In this document: positions 27,322-38,124 of the stretch, in pieces
Layout of the letters: every line of letters starts with the position of its first letter
Position numbering within the stretch: position 1 is the stretch's first letter
Assembly: GCA_000333855.2 (NCBI GenBank)
Contig: CM007318.1
Span: 563,772-627,771 of the forward strand
Origin: Endotrypanum monterogeii
Lineage: Eukaryota > Euglenozoa > Kinetoplastea > Trypanosomatida > Trypanosomatidae
Direction: 5' to 3'
DNA: 64,000 bases
Made by a program: the position numbers and the translations under genes
Notes under the pieces: model-generated
What the model saw: the letters and a program-made list of their open reading frames with translations, nothing else
What the model was told of the DNA's origin: nothing
The model's database searches: none

Positions 27322-30276
27322 TCACTGCAGTGCGACACTGAGTCGCACGTATCCGATGGTTTTTGGTTGAGTATCTGTCGCAACAAGAGCTATTGCGCCT
27401 CCGGAAGTCTGCTCACAGACAACCCGGTAGTAACCATCTAGCGTTTTGAGGTAGCGCAGAGGACGGAGGTCAACTCGGCAAGTGCCCATGTACGCCGCAC
27501 AAGCCCAGAACTGCTCCTCTTCCTGAGGGGCGCTTTTCTTGCTGTGTCCATGACGATTGACTCCGTTCCTGATCAAAGAAGCGCTTGACGCTGAGGTAAC
27601 AGAGGAGAAGTCCGAGTGCCAAACATGCAGCACAAGCTCGTCAAGCACATCTGCCAGGCCGTGGGTTATCGGGGCGGTAGTGGGGCAGTTACCTTTGGTC
27701 ACAGTGATTTCGGGGAGCTGCAGAATGACCTCGTAATTGTATTCCGGGTTGCTGCTTTGCTCAGCGACAGCGCTGCGGTCGTAAAAGCCGCCGAGCGCCT
27801 CCTCAACATACCAGTCGAGGATGGACTGTTTGCTGGATGATGGCGCAGTGGCGTCCATCAGGGTTGGAGTGACTGTGTCGGATTTAGTGCACCAGGCTCT
27901 TGAGACACGGTATACATCCTCAACGGTGACAAAAGAGTTTGGCTCCACGTAGCTCAAGGCACCGTTGACGCCTGCCTCTGGCATCGATCGTGGTCGCGCA
28001 GAGACGATAGGGAAATTGCCAGCTTTGCCAATCATGGGGCTTCCACGATGATGGTTTTTTGCTACTGCAACACGCGGAAGTTCAACTGCACTATACACTA
28101 CAATTCGCAATCGTTTGCGCTCATTTATAGCAATACATTGTGAATTACCCGAGGAGGCTTGTGCGATGCGCATAGGGTAGTGGCCTGTGGTAGGGCTTAG
28201 TTTTTCTGCTTCTGAGGCACCCTTGTCGCTTGTAGCGTCGCCCGGAGACATTTGCGAGGACGCAGTGCCGGTGTTTTGCTTCAGAGGCCGCGCCGCTTCC
28301 GTGGAGGCGGGGTTACTACTGGGCAGGGCGATTTCACTCCCTGTCGTTTGACGAGGGCCGTTCGCTGTACCGTGTGACGTGTTCCGTGGAGGCTGGTGCC
28401 GTTGGTCAGGGACCTCGAGAACGGTACTTACACCAGCGCTCTGATTCGCACCGCAATACTTTACTTTGAGTTCAAGGTGCGCGAATACGTTGGAGGTATC
28501 GGCGAGAGGGTCCCGAAATACAATCGCACGCGATTGGCGATAGAGTCCCACTACCGAAAGCCCTAGCAGCTCTTCTTTTGCCACGTGCCGTGGCCCCTGG
28601 GTGTTCCAGACATCCTCCTGGTTCTCCAGCTCCAGCTGACCCATAACTTTGTACGCCTCGACAACAACCTTACTATGGTCTTCAAAAAAGCTGCACACAT
28701 TAAAATGAAGGCATATAAAAGACTGCTTCACCGGTACCGGATGCACAAAAGATGAAAGGGGACCTGAGGAAGGCTCCAATGTGGTAATATCACTGCTTAA
28801 GCGAACGTTGATGCGCATCGCATGCAGGTCAGCTGTAAGTGGCGTCTGAGCAAAGGAGAAGTTGGAGAAACAGAGTTCTACTGCCGCTCGCGTGTCGCGG
28901 AGACTGAGACCACTCATAGTAGGCAATCTCTCTATTGTCCCCTCGCATGCCACTGCAGCATCCGGATCTCGGACCGGGGTGTGTCGTACGACTGCCACTG
29001 CAGGAGGAGCGCTGTTCGACAATGTGGAATGCTGCTGCACGCCCCGCCGGTCACGCGCTTCGGCGTCTTTTTGCATCTGCAAGGCAAACTTTTCCTCATC
29101 GCTGTCCTCCGACGTGTAGGCCACTTCACACTCGTCATCCATATCCTCATCGATGTCTTCGGCAAGCGTGCCCGCTCCTTCATCATCGAAACGTAGATGC
29201 TCATGAACGACGTCCCGCCGGTCTGCGTTGACTGATCTGTTCACTTCGTCGAAGCCTGAGCCTCGAGCTGCAGCCTCCATCCGCGCTCGTAGACGAAGTC
29301 CTTGTTGGAGCAGCTGCTCCGTGAGGGCTAGTTTATCCTGGTGCAGAGAGGTGTCCGAGTGACCCATGTGTTGCTTACGAAGTTTCCGGAGATATTTCAT
29401 TTTTGCGTCTAGTGGAACTCGAGTAGAGAGGGAGACAGGTGATTCGCCTGCGGCGGTTGCCGTGGACGTTGAGGACGTCTCGGTCGGTGGGCCTGCTGCA
29501 TCGTCACCAGTGCGCCCTGTATGACGGTGGGAGCGGTGGGTCTTCGCTTGCGGAAGTTGTACGCGAGCACCATGTATGCCCTCATGTCGCTTATGCTTGG
29601 TAGCTGCCGTCGGTTCTGCTGCTGTTTGTCGCGTGCTTGGGTAGTAATCAATGGTGGCTGTCAGCTTCAGCTTGCCGATGGGCACTTCCGCAAATTTGTA
29701 GGAACCACTTTCTTCAGCTGAAAGACGGGAGCGCCGGTGCACCACTGGGAACCAACCTTTCACAGGGTGACCCGGGTGGAGGGAATCGAGCGCGATTCTA
29801 CACCTCCCCACAGTGACAGGCGGTCGGCCGCTGTAGCTGGACGGTACGAATACATCGATTTGAAGTCCCTCTTGCGGCGATGCCGTCATGCGCTGGAGAT
29901 AGGCCTCGAACTGTGTCGATACCATTTTTATTGGGTAGGCAATCGTGAACGGGCTACGCTGCAGTTGCGGTGTGGCTGGCTGGCCTTGGGCAGAAGGCCG
30001 GGTTTCTCCCCAAAAGATGGGACCTACAGAGCAATAGTCGATCGGTACGACAAAGCGGTTCGGACTGCGCAAGGGAGGGGTCGTGTTCGTTTCTGTTACA
30101 TCTACTTCTGCTGCCGAAAGTCCCCTGGTCGCGTTGGGTGCCTCAAAGAGTTGCACTAAAGGGTTATAGTTAATCACTTCATCGTCTAGAATGAGTCGAT
30201 CTATGCGAAGTCGTAGCTCTCCTCTCGTAGGGGCAACAAGGCCAGGTGGCAGCGGGGTACCGTAGACAACTCGCAT
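27322..30276 (-). CDS. C2CD3-like centriolar C2-domain protein (984 aa)
   Basis: The N-terminal ~215 residues resemble the N-terminal domain of C2CD3, a distal-centriole protein needed for cilium assembly. Shared points are a GELRLRIDRL strand, an FWGE motif (about 88-91), an AYPIKM...QFEAYLQRM segment and a VGRCRIALDSL...GWFPVV run ending in KLKLTATIDYY (about 203-212). A basic helical stretch near residues 290-340 (EQLLQQGLRLRARME) also recalls C2CD3. Further C2-like beta-rich blocks lie near 465-620 and 710-980; the part between is disordered and acidic. The open frame starts at a GTG (30330) just after a stop; the first ATG, 30276, is used. It is shorter than animal C2CD3 (>2,000 aa). A basal-body role is inferred. 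A SIDER-like repeat sits in its putative 3'UTR. Confidence 0.65.
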   Translation of the reverse strand: MRVVYGTPLPPGLVAPTRGELRLRIDRLILDDEVINYNPLVQLFEAPNATRGLSAAEVDVTETNTTPPLRSPNRFVVPIDYCSVGPIFWGETRPSAQGQPATPQLQRSPFTIAYPIKMVSTQFEAYLQRMTASPQEGLQIDVFVPSSYSGRPPVTVGRCRIALDSLHPGHPVKGWFPVVHRRSRLSAEESGSYKFAEVPIGKLKLTATIDYYPSTRQTAAEPTAATKHKRHEGIHGARVQLPQAKTHRSHRHTGRTGDDAAGPPTETSSTSTATAAGESPVSLSTRVPLDAKMKYLRKLRKQHMGHSDTSLHQDKLALTEQLLQQGLRLRARMEAAARGSGFDEVNRSVNADRRDVVHEHLRFDDEGAGTLAEDIDEDMDDECEVAYTSEDSDEEKFALQMQKDAEARDRRGVQQHSTLSNSAPPAVAVVRHTPVRDPDAAVACEGTIERLPTMSGLSLRDTRAAVELCFSNFSFAQTPLTADLHAMRINVRLSSDITTLEPSSGPLSSFVHPVPVKQSFICLHFNVCSFFEDHSKVVVEAYKVMGQLELENQEDVWNTQGPRHVAKEELLGLSVVGLYRQSRAIVFRDPLADTSNVFAHLELKVKYCGANQSAGVSTVLEVPDQRHQPPRNTSHGTANGPRQTTGSEIALPSSNPASTEAARPLKQNTGTASSQMSPGDATSDKGASEAEKLSPTTGHYPMRIAQASSGNSQCIAINERKRLRIVVYSAVELPRVAVAKNHHRGSPMIGKAGNFPIVSARPRSMPEAGVNGALSYVEPNSFVTVEDVYRVSRAWCTKSDTVTPTLMDATAPSSSKQSILDWYVEEALGGFYDRSAVAEQSSNPEYNYEVILQLPEITVTKGNCPTTAPITHGLADVLDELVLHVWHSDFSSVTSASSASLIRNGVNRHGHSKKSAPQEEEQFWACAAYMGTCRVDLRPLRYLKTLDGYYRVVCEQTSGGAIALVATDTQPKTIGYVRLSVALQ

Positions 30277-32903
30277 ATCTGATATGAGGTGCCCGAATAG
30301 TGAATGCAGCTGTGTTGCCGAAAAGCGCACTCACGCCTTTGAATCCTGAAAAAACGCTGCTCTTGGGTTACGGACTGGCGAACTCACTGTTGCATAGATC
30401 ACCGGGTCGATAAGCGAGAAACGCAGAGATATTCCAGTCAGTCAAAGAAGGAAAAAAAAACAAGCGTACGTCGTGGTGAGGCAGACAATGCGGGGGAGGG
30501 GACTGGAGGGGAGGAGGATGGGGGGGGGGGGCGGGAGAGAGAGAGAGAGAGAGACCAAAGAGTCACTGTACAAAAACTACAACGGCTACGAAAAAGATGA
30601 TGATGATGATGATGGGATATAATATATATTGTACAGCTACAACGGGGAACAAAGTTAGACGGCGGCCTAATCACGGGAGGGTTGCTGGGTGGGAGTCGAA
30701 GAAGATGTTTTGCAATGGTTGCCTGTGTATATGTGTCTGTCCATACGTGTATGCGAACTGGTGCAAGAGTGTGCGTGTGTCTGATCAATAGCTCAATAGG
30801 GCTATCAACGAAGGAAAAAGAAGTTGAAAGATACGACAGATTCGCACGAAACACCAAACACCGATACAGGACCAAAAGTTGATACGTGTCTATATGGTGG
30901 GCGGAAACAAAGGAGGGAAGGGGGCAAGAAAGGCAGGGTAAAGGAGTCAAGAAACACAGACACGCTAAAAATAAAAAGAAGTGGGGGGACGTCGGCTACA
31001 GTTACAAGACCTGGTTGAACTCAGGTATGAAAGCGGAAAGGGGGGGGGAGAAGAGGAGGAAAAAAAACGTCAACCGGCGTTGACTTGAGAACTATCGAAA
31101 GTGTGTGAGTGGGTGTGTGTGCTTGGGGGGGGGGGGAGGAGTGAGGGCGGTGGCAAGCGTGACGGATCCAGAGAGTCTGAAAGGAAACCTAGCACTGATA
31201 CTGCAACAACAACAACAGCTAAAATAACAACAACAAAAAGAATCCTCGTTAACTCACACTATGACAGGTAGATGTGTATCTGGACGCGTCTTTCACCAAA
31301 GCGCACCTGGCGGAGAATCGACGGAGGGCAAGAGAGGAGCTCAGATACGCTCACTTTAGGGGTATCCACTCTGCATGGAAAAAAAAAAAGAGGAAAAGCT
31401 ATGATGGGAAAGAAGCCACAGTAAAGAAAAAAGAAAAAAATTGTACAGTGGTCAGAGTTACGATCTCCTTTCTCGCACACACTCTCCCATGAAGGCAAAT
31501 ACACACACACACACACACACAGATACACAAGGGGAGAGAGAGAGAGAGAGAGAGAAGCCTCTGCCTGTCTATCTAGGTTTATCTGTACGTGGTATATATA
31601 CACTGCTGCAGGGTCACACAGATTTCTCACAAGGGTGGGTGGAAAGGCACACACTTCTCTCCGTTGAACCAAACGAGCAAAGACAAAGGAAGAGAAGGGG
31701 TGAGAGGGTAGTGGTGGGATAAAATAACCCTCCAAAATATGAGTAGCGGACCGTTAGCACAAAAGCCTGTCAGCAGCGATGTGTTTCCTTTTCGTCTCGT
31801 TTGTGTTATTGTGGAGGAGTCGGCGTTGATATACCAGACACAAACTGTTCTTTCTGCAACTGTAAAAAAAGACTACCAGTCTTTAAATTTTTTTTTAGCT
31901 ACTCCTCTGTGCGAGAGTTCAGCCAAAGAATCAAATGCCCCCCTATTGAGGGCAAACCGCGCGGGATCAGTCGGCAGCTAAAGATGTAAACCAAAGCACG
32001 TTAGCAGCCGCTGTATCTAAGTGGGGAGGGGGGGGGCATCCACCAAAGATGCACACTCCCGTGTGTGCATGTTATGTCCAGTTATGTAGAGACAGAAAAA
32101 AATGAAGGTAAACATAAACAGGAGATTGTGGCGAGACCCCGGTAGAGCACCACAGCGAAGAAATTTTAATCGAAGCAAAGGCGGTTGGAGGGGGGGGGGC
32201 GGAAGTTGAACACAGGGATGAAAAAAAGTTGTATTTTCCTACAACAGGTAGGATATAAAGTTGTCAGTCTTCACGTCTAAGACTCAGTCATCTGCCAGAG
32301 AAAGAATCGACTCCAGATTTGTATAAGAGAGTGAGGGGAGGTCCGACACACGCAGTGTGTCCAACCGCCTAGTGGCGTGCACTGCGAGCGACACAAACTC
32401 TACTGCTTTATTGTTCTCAGCACGCGCTGACACTGTTTTTTTTTTTTCAACGATGTTTCCTTCCACACCCAAAGAAATCGCAGTCAACTTGCAACAAAAA
32501 ATCGGTTTTACCCCCATTCTCTTTTCCTCGAAAAAAGATCTCCGAGTAGCGTTGACGCGCACAGCGGGAGAAAAAGTGGTATATACACACACAGACACAG
32601 AGGCGAATAAGGCCTTGCACATACAAACACCCGACAGCAGAGAGAAAGGGACACATCACATCAGCCGACAGAGAAGAAGGTACGTCACTATTCAGCAGAA
32701 CACACGAAGTCGTCCCCCCCCCCCCCATCGAGAGAAGAAAATGAGACACTTCTGTGCCAACTTCCCCAAAAAGGGTCGAAATTTTTTTCATTGACAAGAA
32801 CCATTTGAGAGCAGCGAGAACGACAAATGAAGAATCCTCAATTGCAATTCATGGTCTTAGGAGGTCGAGGCATACCCATGGCTCCGCTGCCCTGTACACA
32901 CAC

Positions 32904-32938
<35 letters not shown>

Positions 32939-33117
32939 CACTTTCTCTAATACATGTCAACAGCTCGGGATGACAATTTGCCGAGCCTCTATTTTCCCGG
33001 TCTCTGGCCCTCAGACCTACCATTAGTCCAGGAGAAGATCAACCTCTATATGAGAAAAATATATATATATATATTAATGTATCCACGTACCTACGAAAAA
33101 AAAAATAAGTAGAAAAT
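30277..33117. other. Long intergenic region, no gene seen
   Basis: Together with 33737-34926 this forms a 4.65-kb stretch without a recognisable gene. A possible acceptor AG for the C2CD3-like gene lies at 30346 after a short T run. Microsatellites: G run 30520-30531, GA 30535-30554, GAT repeat about 30594-30615, CAA-type repeats about 31201-31235, CA 31500-31521, GA 31534-31555, CA about 32898-32941 and TA about 33058-33075. Ser/Phe-rich open frames here mirror pyrimidine-rich DNA. Confidence 0.55.
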
Positions 33118-33736
33118 GCTCCCAGCTCTTTTTCTTGCACTGCGGCCAGTATGCTGGTCGTCTAGTACGAAGCGTCGGTCGAGCCAGCTGGTGTTACACA
33201 GTGGTCACCCAGACAGGCGGCGTTCCGGGTCCTGCTCATGGAGGCGGCGCGAAGGCTGGAGGCCGGAGCCCTCTGACGTCCCACACGCCACCAATGCTCC
33301 TCACACCTCCACTAGTCCACAGCCTCTGCACTCCAACACACACCGTACGCATGCTTCTTCGCACGGCCAAGTCTGGAGGACTCGGTGGCGTGCATCGGGG
33401 CATACGGACTGCAGGAGAGGCGTGAGTGGTTGTGATCGAGATCACACCGACAGGGGTGCGACAGCGCTGGCGGGAGTGATCGGGCGTACGCCATCAGCGG
33501 ACAAGTGTGGTCACAGCCACGTGCTCGTGCTCAGCAGGATGGATGCAGGCAGCCGTGCCACTCCAGCAGAACATGAGAGTCGCCCTCCTGACGCGCTGGG
33601 TGTAGGGGGTGTATTTGTCCAGCAACGAAGACGTCTCTCCATAAGGACACACATCATACCGGGATAGCGGAGTCACAATACGGTGCGCCCGCATCCTTTT
33701 TCTTTAGGGACAAGGGGGGGGGGAGGAGGAGTGCCG
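33118..33736 (-). mobile_element. SIDER-like degenerate retroposon, copy 2
   Basis: Same sequence as 26555-27163 with, by eye, only two internal base substitutions plus length changes in the terminal T and G runs; unique flanks show it is a true repeat. It lies in the same orientation, about 1.2 kb after the stop codon of the R3H-domain gene, in its likely 3'UTR or intergenic spacer. The first ~10 bases (TGCTCCCA-like) are also shared with copy 3. The SIDER identity is inferred. Confidence 0.65.
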
Positions 33737-34926
33737 GTAGAATTAAATTGGGAAAATAAAGGTGGCTTCAGCCTAGCAAGTGTGCACAAATAATCAGTTG
33801 ATTCTTCTGATTCGGTGATCGTTTTTTTTTTCCTCCGTGTGTGTGTTGTGTGTGGATGTGTTTGTTGTTCACTGTTCCTCATGCCGTTGCAAGCTTCGTG
33901 TGTCGATGCGAGGACCGTTTGAGAATTTGTTTTCCATTTTCCTGTCTCTGAACAAAAATTTCACCTGAGGTGCCGGAGCCCGATCACGTAAAGGAGGATC
34001 CCGCGAAGGATTTTCTATTCACGCCAGAGGAGAGCATCTCGGTTGACACGGTCGAGCGGCGGTAATTCGGTTAAACCTCTCTTCTGTGTTCAAGAGGTAG
34101 CGCTTCCCTTCAAGGATTGTTAGAAAGGTCTTTAGGGTGCCCATCGTAGCGACCCATTTTCAAGCCCGTATGTACAGCAAACGGTTGTTTGTTGTTTTGG
34201 GGCCGAGCAGCGGCAATTTTGTGTGCCTTTTTCGAGAACGACGTTATAGCAGCAGGGGAGGGGGGGGGAGGCGTACGAAACCCCAGACGGCTTTCCGGTA
34301 GAGTAGCATTGTTGCCGTTGTAGACTACAATGATTGACGAGAGAGGTTTGTGGAACAATGATCTGTTGGATTGCGCGTACGGGGGCTTCCAGCTGTTTGT
34401 GTCGTCTCGCGAAACGGAGCTGGAGACGCCATCATCACCCCCCCAACAAAAGGAAAGAAATAAGTATATTTATACATACCTGTATGTATTGTCGTCCAAT
34501 ATGCAAGGGGCTGATCTACGATGAGCTTTTCCAATGACATAGGCCCACTCGACCAAATCACGGGAACGCGGTGTTGGGAGAGTTCAAAAATAAAAATAAA
34601 AAAACTTGAAGGCGTGCGTGACTGCGACAGAGAAGCAGTTGTTTCAGCGAGTAACTGTCCCGGTGACATCAGCAAAAGACACCCAATAGCCGGAGGTCAG
34701 GAACGAGATAGTGCTACAAGCAAACAACAAAACCCCACATGAAGTGGAAGGTCAGAGGGAACATTCATGATAAAGATGTTCGATAGTTCCGTTGACTTGC
34801 TTTTCCGGTACTGTAGGTGACAAGTAATGACGTCTGCAGCAGGTGTTTCATGGCCTACATGCCATTCTCCACGAGTACATTGAGCGGCATGCTCAGGGAG
34901 TGGAAAGTAGAAAGTGGAGGGGCTGC
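33737..34926. other. Intergenic region / 3'UTR of R3H gene, no gene seen
   Basis: About 1.2 kb between the R3H stop codon and the SIDER-like copy 2. A 116-residue minus-strand frame at 34325-34675 has no family resemblance and I do not support it as a gene. Confidence 0.5.
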
Positions 34927-36939
34927 TCACGAGGGACACAGGAGGTCATCCTGTGAAACTTCGAAGGAACGTACTCTGTCTGCCTTGCGGAGTTTCTTCC
35001 GCTGTGTCGCTGTCATGGGGCACGTCGACGGCCTCAACTCTGGAGAACCCGAAGCACTTACTGAGTCCAGCTGTTGCGTAGCATCTTCCTGCTGCTGATC
35101 TGTCAGCGCCAAGCAAAGCATGGGAACGTAGAAGGGCAGTTGCTTTGTGGTCTGCAATTTATTATTCACAGTGCGAAATACTGTGGGGTTTTTACCTTCC
35201 CTCGGCATTGGCTGAGTGCTGGCTGTGATCTCTTCTGCGGCTTGGCGGCCAATGCCCAGCTCTTTGTTGCTGCTCGACTGGTTCTCCCCGTTGAGTTTGG
35301 CTGGTGCATTAAGATCGAGGGATGGCATATCATCTACTTCCTTTGAATCGACATTTTTCCTTAAAGCGTTGGTGCTCAGTTCCTCTACTAGTGGCGGTGA
35401 GGCTGGGTTTGGCGCCGGTGCCATGTGTGGTGTGTTTTGAGTAGACAGCCTGTGCCTCCCAGGCAGGTGGCGGCGATTGCGCTTCAACACAAGTAGAAGC
35501 GGTACGTGCGGCAAATTGACCGTGCGAACACCGTGACGACGCGTTTTAGGGAGAGAGACATATGTCAGCTTAGCTCCACTTCCGTCCATCACCGTATGCG
35601 ATTCGGAATTGAGCAAATAGTAGGACGCAACACCGTGGCATATGAGCCGACCATATCCATCGCGAAAATAAAAGACCAACGATTCAGATGAACTGGCGCC
35701 ACTCTTGATGTAGTCCACAAAGTGCACTTCCAGGTCTTCGATCTGCTGCGTTAGAAACTCACTGTTCAAGGCGTGCTGCAACTCACCACGCAGGCGCGTG
35801 TTCAGACCCTGCAAGCGACCCTCCGGCGAGTCAGGGTCCAGCGGCGCTCGAGTTTTACGTGTCTGCGGCGCGAGCACGTCGGGATGAATGTGTAGTCTCT
35901 CAAACTCCTGTAGCTGCTCCTCGCCCTCAAGATCAAATGCCTGCAACACGGACTTGGGCAGGTCCGTAAAAGACGGTAATACCGTTGTCCTCAGTTCTTC
36001 CGGTTGCAGTTCGCGCCATTTCTGGGCCTTGACGAGGATTTCACGTGCCAATTCGTGCGCAAAGTAATCGTTCAACAACCGATTTCGAACTTTACGGTTC
36101 TTCGGTGCGCGAATGCCGGGGTACTTCTTGTACCGAGGGCGGTTCAAGTGAATCTTATGCTTGCTGTTCACCTCCTTTTCTGTCAAGGGTCGTCTCGCGT
36201 TTGGGTCCAGCACTGTTGGCTCTGAGATTTCTGCCCTCTTCCGCACAAATCCGTTGTCTACGTCACTGGGCTCCGAGTAGTCTTCCCGCATCATTACCAA
36301 GTCACCTTCACTGCTATAGCCTACGCTGCAGGTGTGGATATGGCGCTTTCCGTGGCGATACACGTCGTAGGTGTGAAAGTGAACATCTTGAGCGTATTGC
36401 ATGGGTCCGTTATGGATTGTCATCCGCTCCGTTGCTTCCTGCCGTAGCGCTCCTGAGGGCGTCTGTTCTCTCGGAAAGGTGTCGGTCACGTTCATGTGGC
36501 GGGTTGTATGGCTCTTCTTTTGGTAGCGGGGCGTAATCAGCGGCACAGCGTTTGTGCGGGGACCGGGGGGTGGCGGGTTCGTTTCAGCTGACGTATGCCC
36601 GGTTGAGGACGAGGGAGAGCGTCTTTGTGAGCAGTGGGACACTGCAGCAGTCCCGCACGTGCTTGGAGGGAGCTGTGAAAAATGCACTGGTGACCCAGAG
36701 GGACTGTCGGTACCTGGGCCAGGGAATGCCGCCGGGGCAAAAACCGGCAAGCTAGCTCGTGAGGGAGGACTGCCATACTGGTAGCTGGTGTGTGTTACTT
36801 GGAAGCCTTTCGGAGAGCCGGTCCCCGCTGTTGCTGTGATTTCAGCCGCAGTCGGCTTATCAGTGGTAGCCGTCACAGACGCTGCTGTGGACACCTCCAT
36901 CTGCTCCGGGCAGATTTTGAACGACTCCACTGTTGCCAT
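34927..36939 (-). CDS. R3H-domain protein (670 aa)
   Basis: A predicted nucleic-acid-binding protein. The R3H domain lies at about residues 398-455: the sequence SLVFYFRDGYGRLICHGVASYY carries the defining Arg-x3-His pair (Arg431, His435). The preceding ~150 residues (YKKYPGIRAPKNRKVRNRLLNDYF onward) look like the R3H-associated N-terminal region found in R3HDM4-type proteins. The first ~230 residues are Ser/Thr/Pro-rich and probably disordered, as is the C-terminal ~170. The open frame continues upstream to a TTG at 37026 through a poly-Pro stretch, but ATG 36939 (MATVESFK) follows an acceptor-like AG by 18 bases and is preferred. R3H proteins bind single-stranded DNA or RNA; the target is unknown. 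Confidence 0.75.
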   Translation of the reverse strand: MATVESFKICPEQMEVSTAASVTATTDKPTAAEITATAGTGSPKGFQVTHTSYQYGSPPSRASLPVFAPAAFPGPGTDSPSGSPVHFSQLPPSTCGTAAVSHCSQRRSPSSSTGHTSAETNPPPPGPRTNAVPLITPRYQKKSHTTRHMNVTDTFPREQTPSGALRQEATERMTIHNGPMQYAQDVHFHTYDVYRHGKRHIHTCSVGYSSEGDLVMMREDYSEPSDVDNGFVRKRAEISEPTVLDPNARRPLTEKEVNSKHKIHLNRPRYKKYPGIRAPKNRKVRNRLLNDYFAHELAREILVKAQKWRELQPEELRTTVLPSFTDLPKSVLQAFDLEGEEQLQEFERLHIHPDVLAPQTRKTRAPLDPDSPEGRLQGLNTRLRGELQHALNSEFLTQQIEDLEVHFVDYIKSGASSSESLVFYFRDGYGRLICHGVASYYLLNSESHTVMDGSGAKLTYVSLPKTRRHGVRTVNLPHVPLLLVLKRNRRHLPGRHRLSTQNTPHMAPAPNPASPPLVEELSTNALRKNVDSKEVDDMPSLDLNAPAKLNGENQSSSNKELGIGRQAAEEITASTQPMPREGKNPTVFRTVNNKLQTTKQLPFYVPMLCLALTDQQQEDATQQLDSVSASGSPELRPSTCPMTATQRKKLRKADRVRSFEVSQDDLLCPS

Positions 36940-36956
36940 GAAGGAGGCAAAGAGCT

Positions 36957-37015
36957 CTTTTCCGTGGAGCGTAGTCGCCGATCGAGAGGGAATTGGGTGG
37001 GGGGGGGGAGTGAAG
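36957..37015 (-). promoter_or_regulatory. Putative trans-splice acceptor of the R3H gene
   Basis: The minus strand shows a C-rich polypyrimidine tract over about 37015-36976 followed by the first AG at 36957, 18 bases before ATG 36939. It supports the shorter start over the TTG-initiated extension. Confidence 0.45.
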
Positions 37016-38124
37016 AGACTGTACAATGGTGGTGTGCGCAGCAGTCACCGTTCCGGGGATGCTTGACAATGAAGAAAGGTTCGATCTCGCCCTCACCCCT
37101 TTCGCAAAAGACACAGGTCTTTGACGAGCCTCAAATACGGTTGTTCTGCAGTCGCTCACGTATGTCTCCTCTCAATATGTTTCAGGTGTCCGTCGTCTTC
37201 CAGCGTGGGGAGAATAGGGATGGGGCAGAAGAGGGGGTCGGAAAAAAAAAACACAGCGCGTGTTATAACGGGGGCCCTCTTACCCGTGTGCCTATATACG
37301 TCAGGTGTGAATGATTGTGTGGGGAGCAAGTGGGTAGCGCTTTATTAATCCCCCTAGCGGTGCGGATGGTGGCTGCTTTGCAATCAAAGGATGACACTCC
37401 AGACTAATGCCCCAAACTGCGACGAGCGGACTTGGGGGACAAGGAGGGGAGGAAGATATACTCACACACACGCAAACACACACACACGCACACTTGATAA
37501 GGGGACAGCAACTAACTGTATAGCGAAAGATGAGCAATGGGCGAAGTGAGGCGTGAGTAGTAATGATATCCTTCATCGACCCCCACGTTGTCTCGTCGTT
37601 CAGCGCATTTCCTTTTTTTTCATCGTTCACTTTCGATAACAGCAACATTCCCGCACACTGAGTCTTTGAACTTGAACAGAGTGTCTGCACTCGCTGGTTC
37701 AACTGCGGGTCGGGAAACATAGACGCCTTTCCTCCACTGCCTTGCTCTTTTCGCGTCGATGGTGAGGCTTCCAGAGAACGGTCCATGGAGAAACGCCACA
37801 CCTCTCCCTTTTTTTTTTCTCCTCCGCATTATCCCTCAAATTTCTTTCTAGATTGTCTTCTTCCTGTTAGGGTACCCCTTGCAGCAGGCATCAGTGCCGA
37901 TTAAGTGTGTCTGTGTGTGTGCGTGTGTCGAATCTGGGACTCAAGATCACACACACAGACACTTACACAAAGGCACTTGGTTTAAGCTCCACATATATCG
38001 CGAAAGAGGAAGATTAATTTATCCGTCAAATTCGCCTTTCCTCATTTCTATTTCACACACATACACACACCGATATGAATATACATATATATATATATAT
38101 ATAAATATATAAATATGTATGCTA
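37016..38124. other. Intergenic region, no gene seen
   Basis: About 1.1 kb with a CA tract near 37462-37493 and a TA tract at about 38082-38112, the latter just after the stop codon of the next gene. The 166-residue minus frame at 37301-37801 spans the CA tract (poly Val/Cys) and is rejected. Confidence 0.5.

Noticed and set aside
31259..31735. 158-residue minus-strand frame
   Set aside because: It contains long Ser/Leu and Val/Cys runs encoded by GA and CA microsatellites.
33116..33667. 183-residue plus-strand frame inside the repeat, shared with copy 1
   Set aside because: It could look like a conserved protein because both repeat copies encode it, but the conservation comes from the nearly identical DNA; the third copy does not keep the frame.
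34325..34675. 116-residue minus-strand frame between the R3H gene and the repeat
   Set aside because: No motif, no clear acceptor signal linked to its start, and composition like the surrounding non-coding DNA.
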